From Gordoniibacillus kamchatkensis (GTDB lineage: Bacteria; Bacillota; Bacilli; Paenibacillales; NBRC-103111), in the NCBI RefSeq assembly GCF_000829455.1, contig NZ_JXAK01000010.1:62001-126000 (forward strand): a DNA stretch of 64,000 nucleotides. The letters are read 5' to 3'. Position 1 is the first letter of the stretch; each line of letters opens with the position of its first letter. The position numbers were made by a program, and so were the translations under genes. The notes under the pieces were generated by a model that did no database searches, was not told where the DNA came from, and saw only the letters and a list, made by a program, of their open reading frames with translations. Below are positions 9,415 through 18,029 of the stretch, one piece after another.

Positions 9415-11031
9415 TTACCGTTTGCCCAGCGCTTTTTTGCGAAAATCGGACGGGCTGACCCCGATATATTTCCGGAACAGCCGGTTGAAATAAAACGGGT
9501 CGTCTACCCCTACCGCATCCGCCACGGCGCCGACCGTCATGTCCGGATCGCGCAGCAGCTCGACGGCCCGGTCCATCTTCCGCCGGTGAATGTGCTCGAC
9601 GATCGTTCTGCCTGTCTCCTGCTTGAACAGGCGAGACAAGTACGTCTCGTTCAAATTGACGACGGCGGCAATGTCCGCCAGCGATATTTTCCCGGCGAGC
9701 CGCTGCTCGACCAGTTCCATGACGGCCAGCACTTCCTTGCGGTAACGGCGCTCCGACGCTTCGGCGAGCATCCGTCCGGCGGCTTGCAGCGCTTGTGCCC
9801 ATGCTTCCTGCAGCCGCTCGAGCTTCACCGCACCCAGCAGCCCTGCTTCGAGCTCCCTGAGCGTCGGCTCGTGCCCAGCGGGAATGCGTTCCAGCAGCCG
9901 GTTGGTGAGCTCTCCCCACAGCAGCGTGCCGAACCGATTGAGCGCTTCGGGGTCAACCCGTCTTGCCGCCGCTTCCGCCAGCACGGCGCGAAGCGGATCG
10001 CCAACTTCCGACAACAGGCCCCGCTCCACCGCTTGCCCGATCAGCGGGATCAGCTCCGGCAGCCGATCCATCATCGTTTCCTGCGAGAAAACCGCGTCTT
10101 CGATATGAACAATTTGTCGCTCATCGTAAAAACGCATGTCCAGCGCTTTGGCCGTACGGCGTAACGCTGCCGGCACGTCGCCCCAGCCGCCAAACGCGCC
10201 GCCGACTCCGACGCTTACTTCCAGATTGAGGTACATCGTCAGCAAACCGGCCAAATGCGCGGCCAGATGCATTTGCTTGTCCTTGTTTATACCGTCCTCG
10301 GGAGGGGAGGCGAGGATGACGTACTCGCGAGGCGTCCATACCGCTGCACGCGCCGCCGCCTGTTCCCGCAGCGCCTCTTCGGCGATGTTGCATACGGAGA
10401 ACGACAGCAGCTTCTGATCTTTGATTTTTCCTGTCGCGATCACTTCCTCGAACCGCTCGATGCGCAGAAACATGACGTACCCGGCGCCGAGCTCGGCGGA
10501 CAGCCCGCATCTCTCGGCTTCGCGCCCGGCGCGGGCCGGCTCGAGCTCGCCCGCGAGCAGCTCCGCGTAAAACCGCTGCAGCTGCAGCTGGCGGCTGACG
10601 CTCCATTCCGAGCGAATGCGCAGCTGCTGCTGCCTTGCCTCCCGCTCGGCCAGCAGCTTGTCCCGGGCTTTGCCGAGCTTGTCCAGCAAATCTTCGGGCT
10701 GCAGCGTCACCTTCAGCAAATAATCGAATGCGCCGAGCTTCATCGCCTCCCGCACAAGCTCGAATTCGCCGTAATTGCTGAGCACGACGGCCATGCCGTC
10801 GTAACTGCGCTCCCGCATCCAGGCCAGCAAATCGAGCCCGCTGCGGCCCGGCATTTTGAGATCCGTAATGACAAGATCCGGCGCTTCCTTTTCCACCGTC
10901 TGCATCGCCGACTCCGCGTCGGACGCCGTGCCGATCAGCTCGAATCCGTGCGCCTCCCAGTTCACAATTGTCTTCAGAGCGATCCGGACGATAGCTTCAT
11001 CATCGACGATCAATATGCGCATCGCCGCCAT
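9415..11031 (-). CDS. response regulator, YesN type (receiver plus AraC-type DNA-binding domain)
   Basis: 538 aa. The N-terminal receiver has the acidic pair (MRILIVDDEAIVRIA) and phospho-acceptor Asp57 in LVITDLKMPG. A variable middle domain follows, and the last ~100 residues are two AraC helix-turn-helix motifs (DIAAVVNLNETYLSRLFKQETGRT, VADAVGVDDPFYFNRLFRKYIGVSPSDFR). The start at 11031 (GAAGGGAGAG just upstream) overlaps the kinase gene by 32 nt; an in-frame ATG at 11022 is an alternative. By analogy with YesMN systems it should activate the adjacent importer and hydrolase genes. Confidence 0.92.
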   Translation of the reverse strand: MAAMRILIVDDEAIVRIALKTIVNWEAHGFELIGTASDAESAMQTVEKEAPDLVITDLKMPGRSGLDLLAWMRERSYDGMAVVLSNYGEFELVREAMKLGAFDYLLKVTLQPEDLLDKLGKARDKLLAEREARQQQLRIRSEWSVSRQLQLQRFYAELLAGELEPARAGREAERCGLSAELGAGYVMFLRIERFEEVIATGKIKDQKLLSFSVCNIAEEALREQAAARAAVWTPREYVILASPPEDGINKDKQMHLAAHLAGLLTMYLNLEVSVGVGGAFGGWGDVPAALRRTAKALDMRFYDERQIVHIEDAVFSQETMMDRLPELIPLIGQAVERGLLSEVGDPLRAVLAEAAARRVDPEALNRFGTLLWGELTNRLLERIPAGHEPTLRELEAGLLGAVKLERLQEAWAQALQAAGRMLAEASERRYRKEVLAVMELVEQRLAGKISLADIAAVVNLNETYLSRLFKQETGRTIVEHIHRRKMDRAVELLRDPDMTVGAVADAVGVDDPFYFNRLFRKYIGVSPSDFRKKALGKR

Positions 11032-12826
11032 CTCTCCCTTCGCGTTCGCTCATCCACGGGACGATGAGGCGCACCTCGGTCCCTTCGCCGACGCGGCTGT
11101 CGATCTCGATGCCGCAAGGCTCGCCGAAATTGAGCCTGATCCGCTCCGCCACATTGTGCACGCCGATGCCGGCCAGCTGCGAGCGGTTCGCGCTGCGCGT
11201 CAGCGCTTCCATCGCCGCTTCGTCCATGCCTTGGCCGTCGTCCTTGACGGCGATGCGCAGCAAAGCGCGGTCGCGTGCCGCCGAGATGATGATGCGCCCT
11301 CCCGTTTCCCGGTCCCCGATGCCGTGAAGGATCGCATTTTCCACGATAGGCTGCAGCAGAAACTTGAGGATGAGGCCGTCCAGCAGCGCTTCGGGAATAT
11401 CGTACTCGACGGCGAGCGACGACCCGTACCGCGCTTTCTGTATCGTCACGTAGTTGTCGATGTTGCGCATTTCCCGGCGCAGCGTCACGAGCTCGTTTTT
11501 CTCCACAATCGTGCTGCGCAGCAGCTCGGCGAGCGCTCCCAGGCCGCGGCTGACGCTGTCCGCCTGGCTCAGCATCGCGGTCCAGCGCAGCGAATTGAGC
11601 GTATTGAACAAAAAGTGCGGATTGATTTGCGCCTGCAGCATTTGCAGCTCGGTTTCCCGCTTCTGCTTTTGTTCGTCCTTCACTTGCTCGATCAAACGGC
11701 CGATTTGCCGGATCATGCTGTTGAAGGTTCGGGACAAATAGCCTAGCTCGTCGCGGTACGGATCGTCGACTTCGGACTCGATGTCGCCCTGCTTGACCCG
11801 TTCCATCCGCTTGACCAGCTTATCGAGCGGATTCGAGATGCTTCTCGCGATGAGCAGCGCCAGCAGCAGGCAAGCGGCGGCGAGCACGGCCAGCACGACG
11901 AGCAGGGCGCGCAAAAACTGATCCGACTCCCGCCCCAAATAAGAGAACGGCACCAGGCTGACGACGTACCAGTCCGCAATGTTGTTGTAATCCGAAGCGA
12001 CGAGATACCGGCCCCCGGGCATATCCATCACGATGGTCGGTTCGCCTTGATGTCTGCTGGCGGTCAATTTGTTCATGAGCCCGTATCGCTCGCGTTCCCC
12101 GACTTTGTACAGAGGAGTCTCCAGACTGGACAGCACGGTTCCGCTGCCGTCGAGCACGGAGAGAACCGTGCCGGCCCCCATGTCGATATTCCTCATCAGG
12201 TTGTAGAACATGCGCTCGTCGACGGCGATCAAAATAAAGCCGATCGGCGTTCCCGATTGCGTCTGCGAATAGATGAGCCGGCCGTACAAAATGCAATCGG
12301 TGCCTTTGACCGTAGCGGCATACGTCCAAATGTCCTTTGTGATATTGCCGTCAATCTGTTTCATCCAGCGCTTTACGTCCTGTTGCTTTAGCGCTTCGTA
12401 ACCGAAATCGTAGAGCACCTCGCCGTCGTACGTGTATATGCTCATCGTCCGCATGTTTTCCAGCAGCGACGACTTGTCCGACAGCATCAGATTGACCGTC
12501 GTGGCGAGAGACGCCTTATCCGCTTCCGTTAACGTCCGGTAGCTGGTCAGCGCTTGCTGGACCGCCCCCTGATAAATGATCTGGTTGCTCAGCAGCTCAA
12601 CTTTTTGTTCCTCTGCGCGCATCGTCGTTTTGAGCAGCTTCATAATCTCGACGGAATACGTGCCGATCTTGGACTCGAGCGCCTCGGAAGATTGGCGGTA
12701 GGCGAAATAACCGATGATGCCGATAGGAACTAGCGACAGCAGCAAAAAAGAAGCGAGCAGCCGTCTCGGAATCCGGGTGCCGCGCAGCAAATTCGTCATT
12801 GGCCGGATCGGATGTTGTCGAATCAT
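11000..12826 (-). CDS. sensor histidine kinase, YesM type
   Basis: 608 aa. One membrane helix at ~23-43, a large extracellular sensor region (~44-305, Cache-like), a second helix at ~307-328, a HAMP linker (SISNPLDKLVKRMERVKQGD), then a His_kinase domain with QINPHFLFNTLNSL, where His404 is the phosphorylation site, and a C-terminal ATPase domain (PIVENAILHG; DDGQGM). GGAGG lies 9 nt before the ATG. It is the partner of the overlapping AraC-type response regulator and probably senses glycan-derived sugars at the cell surface, directly or through the binding lipoprotein. Confidence 0.93.
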   Translation of the reverse strand: MIRQHPIRPMTNLLRGTRIPRRLLASFLLLSLVPIGIIGYFAYRQSSEALESKIGTYSVEIMKLLKTTMRAEEQKVELLSNQIIYQGAVQQALTSYRTLTEADKASLATTVNLMLSDKSSLLENMRTMSIYTYDGEVLYDFGYEALKQQDVKRWMKQIDGNITKDIWTYAATVKGTDCILYGRLIYSQTQSGTPIGFILIAVDERMFYNLMRNIDMGAGTVLSVLDGSGTVLSSLETPLYKVGERERYGLMNKLTASRHQGEPTIVMDMPGGRYLVASDYNNIADWYVVSLVPFSYLGRESDQFLRALLVVLAVLAAACLLLALLIARSISNPLDKLVKRMERVKQGDIESEVDDPYRDELGYLSRTFNSMIRQIGRLIEQVKDEQKQKRETELQMLQAQINPHFLFNTLNSLRWTAMLSQADSVSRGLGALAELLRSTIVEKNELVTLRREMRNIDNYVTIQKARYGSSLAVEYDIPEALLDGLILKFLLQPIVENAILHGIGDRETGGRIIISAARDRALLRIAVKDDGQGMDEAAMEALTRSANRSQLAGIGVHNVAERIRLNFGEPCGIEIDSRVGEGTEVRLIVPWMSEREGRDGGDAHIDRR

Positions 12827-12895
12827 GATGAAAGGCCTCCTTGTTGGCTTCTATGGCACCCATCATATCACGAATCTTTTTGCGCGCGAAACGGA

Positions 12896-12930
12896 CAAAA
12901 AAGCAGCCCGGCTCCGGCGCCGGGCTGCTT
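12896..12930 (-). terminator. rho-independent terminator after the Gfo/Idh/MocA gene
   Basis: Perfect 11-bp inverted repeat AAGCAGCCCGG / CCGGGCTGCTT with an 8-nt loop. On the minus strand it is followed by a T run (complement of ACAAAAAAG). It lies just after the dehydrogenase stop and before the sensor kinase gene, so the kinase is transcribed separately. Confidence 0.88.
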
Positions 12931-12940
12931 GCCATAATTC

Positions 12941-13959
12941 TTACTTCACCTTCACCCATTCTCCCAGCTTGTCGGCCGATTCGATCTCCGCCTCCATAAT
13001 CTCGATGCTGCCCTTCGTGCTGGCCGGCGTCGCGGTAGCGACAGGCGTACCGCGGAGCAGCGATTCCACGAAATATTTCAGCTCGAAGTAATAGCCCATA
13101 TCCGGGGAAAGCTCCGGAGCGAATCCTGGCGCGCGGCCGGGTTCACCCTCAGCCCGCTGCCGCCGAACACGATGTTGCCGCGCTCGAAATTGACGCGGAA
13201 GCTCATCTCGAAGCCGAAGTCGCCTTGCAGCGTCCAATCCGCCTGGGCACCCACCACTTTGCCGTCCGCGTATTTGTAATGAGCCGAGACGATATCGTAG
13301 CCGCTGCCCGGGATGACGTTACGCGCTTGGGCGGAAACCGCCTCGGGCTTGCCGAACAGCCAGTGAATCATGTCGATATCGTGGACGTGCATGTCCACCA
13401 AGGCGCCGCCGCTCTTCTCTTTCTCCAACAGCCACGGCCCCCACGTCGGCGTGCTGCCGCCGCGGAAAAAGTACCCGCCCGTCACTTTGCCATACGTGCC
13501 TTCGTCAACGGCCGCCTTCAAATATTCGTACGCCGGCCAGAAGCGCAAACATTGCCCGATCATGAGCTGCTTGCCATTCTTTTCCGCAGCGTGGATCATC
13601 GCGTCGCATTCGTCGGACGATAAAGCCATCGGCTTCTCGCAAAGCACGTGCACGCCGCTGTTCAAGCATTGTACGGTCACATCTTTGTGCAAATAAGTCG
13701 GCAGCGCAATGTCGACCATATCCAGCTGTTCGTTCTGCAGCATGTCCTCAACCGACACATATTTGGCGAAGCGGTCGTAATCGATCGCCGCGCCGCCCGT
13801 ATCGATATTGCCGCCGGCAGACCGCCCTTCCAGCTTCTCTGCGTCGATGTCGCACAGCGCCGCGACGCGGATCGGCAGCCCTTCCCGCTCGAGGCGAAGA
13901 TACGTTTCCAAGTGGGTTTTGCCCATAAAGCCAAGTCCGATTAATCCGATCGTGAGCAT
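12941..13959 (-). CDS. Gfo/Idh/MocA-family oxidoreductase, frameshifted
   Basis: N-terminal Rossmann fold MLTIGLIGLGFMGKTHLETYLR (G-x-G-x-x-G) and the family CEKP motif with Lys109 place it among NAD(P)-dependent sugar dehydrogenases. The first frame runs to 13078 and ends in unrelated residues; the other frame supplies the expected C-terminus PGFAPELSPDMGYYFELKYFVESL ... LGEWVKVK to a stop at 12941. Restoring one base near 13130 (C-rich run) gives 339 aa, normal for the family; the span is one base short of whole codons. Its ATG overlaps the stop of the upstream epimerase gene (TAATG), so the two are a translationally coupled pair. The substrate is unknown. Confidence 0.82.
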
Positions 13960-14807
13960 TAGCGCACCGTCCTTTCCAAAATAGCGTCCATCGCGCCCGA
14001 CGTATTGTACACGATTTGCGTCGCGTGATGCTTATAAGGCGGAATCATCTCGGCGATCACATAGCCGTCGTAGCCGATTTCCCGCAGCGCCTTGACGACT
14101 TCCGGATAGTTCACGTCGCCTGCCAGCAAATCGACGAACCCGGACAAGCCCCCCGACTCGCGGCGGTAGTCCTTGAAATGGACTTTCTTGATCCGCTTGT
14201 TCAAGATGCGGATCCAGTGCTCCGGGTAGCCCGCGAACACCACGTTGCCGACGTCGAAATAAGCGCCGACGTAGTCGGAACCGATTTTATCGATAAAATC
14301 CCTCATCTCCAGCGGCGACAGCAAAAACTTGTTCCATACGTTCTCGACGCCGATCGCGACGCGATGCGCTTCGGCTTCGCGGGCCAGCTCCGACAGCGCC
14401 GAAAGCGCATAGTCGTAAGCGGCGTCGTAGGGGACGACTTCCGCATCCGGAATAAAGTCGACGCCGACCGCGCCGGGAACGACAAGAATCGTATCGACCC
14501 CGAGCAGCTCCGCAAACTCCAGCTGTTTCTTCACGATGTCCTTTGCCTTGCTGCGAACGTCCGCCCGGGTGCTTGTAAGCGGATAGCTCCAGTACAAGCC
14601 GCTCGCCAAGCTCGATAGCTCGATCCCGATATCGTCCGCCAGCTTGCGGTAACCGCGAATTTCGTCCGCGGTGCTTTCCAGGCTAAGCGGCCCGCTCTCG
14701 TTCAGCGCCAGCTCGATGCCTTCGAATCCTGCGTCCTTGGCGCACTTCATGCAAGCGGACACATCCATATTGCCGGGAAACGACCACATATTGATCCCTT
14801 TTTTCAT
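13959..14807 (-). CDS. sugar phosphate isomerase/epimerase family TIM-barrel protein
   Basis: 282 aa of the xylose-isomerase-like (AP endonuclease 2) fold: MKKGINMWSFPGNM at the first strand, a metal-ligand Glu at ~155 (GVENVWNKF), YFDVGN, VHFKDY and AEMIPP at later strands. Such proteins isomerise or epimerise ketoses or inosose-like keto-sugars and are often paired with Gfo/Idh/MocA dehydrogenases, as here. AAGGAGG lies at proper spacing before the ATG. The gene sits directly downstream of a long structured leader, and a divergent AraC regulator lies on the other side, a plausible controller. Confidence 0.87.
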   Translation of the reverse strand: MKKGINMWSFPGNMDVSACMKCAKDAGFEGIELALNESGPLSLESTADEIRGYRKLADDIGIELSSLASGLYWSYPLTSTRADVRSKAKDIVKKQLEFAELLGVDTILVVPGAVGVDFIPDAEVVPYDAAYDYALSALSELAREAEAHRVAIGVENVWNKFLLSPLEMRDFIDKIGSDYVGAYFDVGNVVFAGYPEHWIRILNKRIKKVHFKDYRRESGGLSGFVDLLAGDVNYPEVVKALREIGYDGYVIAEMIPPYKHHATQIVYNTSGAMDAILERTVR

Positions 14808-14822
14808 CTCTAGCGCCTCCTT

Positions 14823-14912
14823 GGCGTTTAGCTGGCGGTGTTACGTCGCTTCATGTGCTCGACGTCATTCCTCCAGCTAAACGCCTCTTTACTCCTCATT
14901 ATAGAAGAGGCG
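14823..14912 (-). promoter_or_regulatory. structured leader/operator region of the epimerase gene
   Basis: Two inverted repeats overlap. One is a 13-bp perfect pair GGCGTTTAGCTGG (14823-14835) / CCAGCTAAACGCC (14873-14885), enclosing ACGTCG / CGACGT, immediately next to the AAGGAGG ribosome-binding site. The other is CGCCTCTT (14882-14889) / AAGAGGCG (14905-14912), which encloses a minus-strand TATAAT (about 14897-14902). They share the CGCC at 14882-14885. The second pair surrounds the likely -10 box, as an operator would; the first lies in the transcribed leader and could fold over the ribosome-binding site. No clear -35 is seen, consistent with activator dependence. Confidence 0.5.
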
Positions 14913-15004
14913 CGCCTGCTAGCCTTTATCCAAAAAGCCGATTTTTTTGCACTGTTGTTGTGCTAATATAATCATGTAGCCATGCGTTTGAAAGGATGGT
15001 CCGG

Positions 15005-15919
15005 ATGCAAGGGGAATTCCAGAGGCTGCCGCTCACCGAATCGCTTTCCATTCCGAGGCTCGTTTCGTTCCATTATTTCGAATATGCGAAAGGATTCGCG
15101 TTCGAAGGCGAGCAGCACGACTTTTGGGAATTTTTATACGTCGATAAAGGCGAAGTGCGAGTCCGTGCGGACGACCGCACGTTCGATTTGAAGCAAGGCA
15201 TGATCGTCTTTCATAAACCGGAAGAATTTCATACCGTTCATGTCGGCCACGACCATAAGCCGCCCAATTTGATCGTCATTTCGTTCGAGTGCGGCTCGCC
15301 GCTTATGCGTCATTTGGAAAACCGGATACTCTCGCTAGGCGACCAGGAGCGCAACTTGCTTTCGCTCATTTTGCAGGAAGGGTTCACCGCTTTTCAGCCC
15401 CCTTTCGACGACCCGGCCGTTCATACGCTGACGCGTAATCCGCAGGCGCCGCTGGCGAGCGAACAAGTGTTCAAGTCGTATTTGGAAATTTTAATGATTC
15501 GCCTGATCCGTCTTCGGCAAGAAGCTCCGGCGGCGCAGCCGGCGCGGCGGCCGTCTTCGCTGCAGCGGGACAAAGCCGAGCATCGCATCGTGCAGCAGGC
15601 CGTTTCCTACATGAAGAGCCGCCTGTCGGGCTCTTTGTCGCTCGAAGAGCTGTGCGGGGAAGTGCATCTGGGCAAAAGCCGGCTGAAAGAAATTTTTCAG
15701 GCCCATACCGGCTCAGGGGCGCTCGACTATTTCAAGCAGCTCAAAATCGAAGAGGCCAAAACGCTCATTCGCGAAAAACAGTACAATTTTACCGAAATCG
15801 CCGCCATGCTCGGCTACGCAACCATTCATTACTTTTCCCGCGACTTCAAAAAAGCGACGGGCATGTCACCGTCCGAATACGCCCGTTCGACGCTTGCGCG
15901 AACCGGCGCCGTCCGCTGA
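15005..15919 (+). CDS. AraC-family transcriptional regulator with cupin sensor domain
   Basis: About 304 aa. The N-terminal AraC-binding/cupin part contains HDFWEFLYVDKGEVRV and FDLKQGMIVFHKPEEFHTV; the C-terminal ~100 residues hold two helix-turn-helix motifs (LSLEELCGEVHLGKSRLKEIFQAHTG; FTEIAAMLGYATIHYFSRDFKKATGMSPSEY). The ATG at 15005 has AAAGGA at 8 nt; the ATG at 14996 lies inside that site. It diverges from the epimerase-dehydrogenase pair and is probably its sugar-responsive regulator. Its stop is only 2 nt from the stop of the convergent kimA gene, with no evident terminator between them. Confidence 0.9.
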   Translation: MQGEFQRLPLTESLSIPRLVSFHYFEYAKGFAFEGEQHDFWEFLYVDKGEVRVRADDRTFDLKQGMIVFHKPEEFHTVHVGHDHKPPNLIVISFECGSPLMRHLENRILSLGDQERNLLSLILQEGFTAFQPPFDDPAVHTLTRNPQAPLASEQVFKSYLEILMIRLIRLRQEAPAAQPARRPSSLQRDKAEHRIVQQAVSYMKSRLSGSLSLEELCGEVHLGKSRLKEIFQAHTGSGALDYFKQLKIEEAKTLIREKQYNFTEIAAMLGYATIHYFSRDFKKATGMSPSEYARSTLARTGAVR

Positions 15920-15921
15920 AT

Positions 15922-17847
15922 TTACTTTTGAAGGTGATAGGGCACTGTCGTAATGATGACGTCTTTGTGCCTGAAGAGCCAGGCGCGAAGAAGCAGCGCG
16001 CTTTGATTATGAAGAATGTTGTGCCACCATTTTTTCGGTATAAATTGCGGGACAATAATATGGATATGGTCGGGCTTGCCGCCCTCCCACCGCTCCAGCG
16101 TCTGAATGAAGCGCGAGATCGGTTCGAGGATGGAACGGTACGAGCTTTTGAGCGTAACTAATCGGCAAGGGCTCCCCCACTCGTTCCATTTCGTTTCCAT
16201 TTTGGCGATCGACTCGTCATCGAAACCTACGTATACAGCTATGACCTCGGTACCCAGGCTGTTGGCGAAAGTCACCGTATTGTTCACAACGCGATGTATC
16301 CCGGATACCAAAACAATGGAAATGACGCGATGCCGGGTCGGATGCGTTTCTTTGGGATCGATCCTTAGTTCCAATGCGACCTGGGTGTAATGCCGCTTCA
16401 CAATGTACGAGAAGGTAATGATCAGAGGCAAAACAATCAGCACGACCCATGCGCCGTCAACGAATTTGGTAAAGGCAAATATGATCGCCACAACCGCAGT
16501 TAATCCCGAGCCTGCAAGGTTGATGGCAAATTTCAGGGGCCAATTCGGCCCCTTTACCCTTTTCCAGCGGCGAAGCAGTCCGATTTGGGCCACGGTAAAC
16601 GAGAGAAAGACGCCAATCGCATAGAGCGGGATCAGGGCATTCGTTTGAGCGCGAAAAGATATAATCAATATGCTTGCCAGCGCGGCTAACACCAAAATTC
16701 CGTTCGAATACCCTAAACGGTCTCCCCGGTTCGTCAAGGCGCGCGGCAAATATCCGTCCGCCGCGACGATCGCCGACAGCTGCGGAAACCCGGTAAAAGT
16801 AGAGTTTGCCGCCAGGATCAAGACGACGAACGTTGACCAAATGATGATTTGATAAATTCCCCCGTGTCCGAAATAGCCTCCTGCCAACTGCGATAGCATC
16901 GTGTTTTTCGGGTCGGGAGCAATCCCCTTGACGTACAGATGGTACGCAAAGCCGAGCAATGTAACGGCTGTAATAACGCCTAGAGCGATGTACGTTTTGA
17001 TCGCGCTTTTTTGTTTCGGCTCGCGAAAAATCGGCACTGCATTGGAGATCGTTTCGATGCCGGTCAGCGCCGAACAAGCCGAACTGAACGCCTTTAAAAT
17101 CAGCAAAGTCGTCAAGCCTTGCGGAAATGTGCCGAAAGCGGGGGTAGTGCTCTGAACGAAACCGTGCCGGACTTCATCCAGCAAGCCGGTCGCGATCAAG
17201 ACAACCATGCATGCCATGAAGATAAATGTCGGCCAGGCAAAAATAACGGCCGATTCGGCGACGCCGCGCAAATTGATGAGCACCAAGAGCAGCACGACGA
17301 CCATCGCTAACGTCGTTTCAAACGGCTGGACGGCCGGATATGCGGAAGATACGGCTTCCACCGCCGCCGATACCGATACGGCAACCGTCAGCACATAATC
17401 CACCAATAAGGAACTGGAAGCTATTAACGAGGGCCATGCCCGCTTGAAATTGTCTTTGGCGATCGCGTAGGCTCCTCCGCCGCCCGGATACGCGATAACC
17501 CCCATAATATAGGACAAAATAAGAATTCCCAGCAATACTACTGAGGCAATGGTTATCGGAAGTATGAACCATTTTGCTGCAGGTCCCAAGCCGATAAGCT
17601 CGGTAACGCCGGCTTCCGGCCCGTATGCGACCGACGAATACAAATCGGCGGATAAAATGGGGAGCGCCAGCATCCAGAAAAGCTTCGTATGCTGCGCATT
17701 CAGCTCCTTGGTCCGCATCGGTCTGCCGATAAATATCCTTTTGATATTGGTGAAATTCGCAAATGAATACCAGATGGCGAGCAGCGCCAATATGCTAAAG
17801 ATTACTTCCAGCATTCGGATCAGATGCACATGCATATGCACGAAAAC
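15922..17847 (-). CDS. kimA: KimA-like high-affinity potassium importer (APC superfamily)
   Basis: About 641 aa from the GTG at 17847, or 639 from the ATG at 17841. An extra N-terminal helix (MLEVIFSILALLAIWYSF) precedes the conserved IKRIFIGRPMRTKEL start of KimA/YdaO. The core has about 12 membrane helices with YSSVAYGPEA and YPGGGGAYAIAKDN, and the C-terminal ~140 residues form the cytosolic dimerisation domain (VISIVLVSGIHRVVNNTVTFANSL). KimA is a proton-coupled K+ importer in Bacillus subtilis, usually under a c-di-AMP riboswitch, which I do not see here. AAGGGAG lies 10 nt before the GTG. It follows the ABC ATPase gene by about 180 nt and may be the third gene of the M-box-controlled unit. 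Confidence 0.88.
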   Translation of the reverse strand, partial: VFVHMHVHLIRMLEVIFSILALLAIWYSFANFTNIKRIFIGRPMRTKELNAQHTKLFWMLALPILSADLYSSVAYGPEAGVTELIGLGPAAKWFILPITIASVVLLGILILSYIMGVIAYPGGGGAYAIAKDNFKRAWPSLIASSSLLVDYVLTVAVSVSAAVEAVSSAYPAVQPFETTLAMVVVLLLVLINLRGVAESAVIFAWPTFIFMACMVVLIATGLLDEVRHGFVQSTTPAFGTFPQGLTTLLILKAFSSACSALTGIETISNAVPIFREPKQKSAIKTYIALGVITAVTLLGFAYHLYVKGIAPDPKNTMLSQLAGGYFGHGGIYQIIIWSTFVVLILAANSTFTGFPQLSAIVAADGYLPRALTNRGDRLGYSNGILVLAALASILIISFRAQTNALIPLYAIGVFLSFTVAQIGLLRRWKRVKGPNWPLKFAINLAGSGLTAVVAIIFAFTKFVDGAWVVLIVLPLIITFSYIVKRHYTQVALELRIDPKETHPTRHRVISIVLVSGIHRVVNNTVTFANSLGTEVIAVYVGFDDESIAKMETKWNEWGSPCRLVTLKSSYRSILEPISRFIQTLERWEGGKPDHIHIIVPQFIPKKWWHNILHNQSALLLRAWLFRHKDVIITTVPYHLQK

Positions 17848-17856
17848 CGCGCTCCC

Positions 17857-17916
17857 TTACGATTGCTTTTCGGTTGCTTCAACATCAGTCGAGCCGAGAA
17901 TGACGAGTTCATACAC
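17857..17916 (-). CDS. possible 19-residue leader peptide upstream of kimA
   Basis: A GTG at 17916 is preceded at 8 nt by AAGGAG and opens a frame encoding MYELVILGSTDVEATEKQS. Its TAA stop is embedded in the AAGGGAG ribosome-binding site of kimA (UAAGGGAG), the arrangement expected for translational coupling or a regulatory leader. No homology is recognised and a chance frame of this size is common. An alternative overlapping frame from an ATG at about 17912 encodes 30 residues but has less suitable spacing. Confidence 0.3.
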   Translation of the reverse strand: MYELVILGSTDVEATEKQS

Positions 17917-18029
17917 GTATAGTTCTCCTTGGCATTGTTTAACATACACAAGGAATGGTTGTCGCCTCGTTCCAACCTTGTACCTTCATGAAAGGCCGGC
18001 AATCCGGCTAAAGGACGAACCGATGCGCC

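Noticed and set aside
17842-18029. Possible c-di-AMP (ydaO-type) riboswitch before kimA
   Set aside because: The interval is short and lacks the conserved ydaO blocks; only a weak hairpin is visible.
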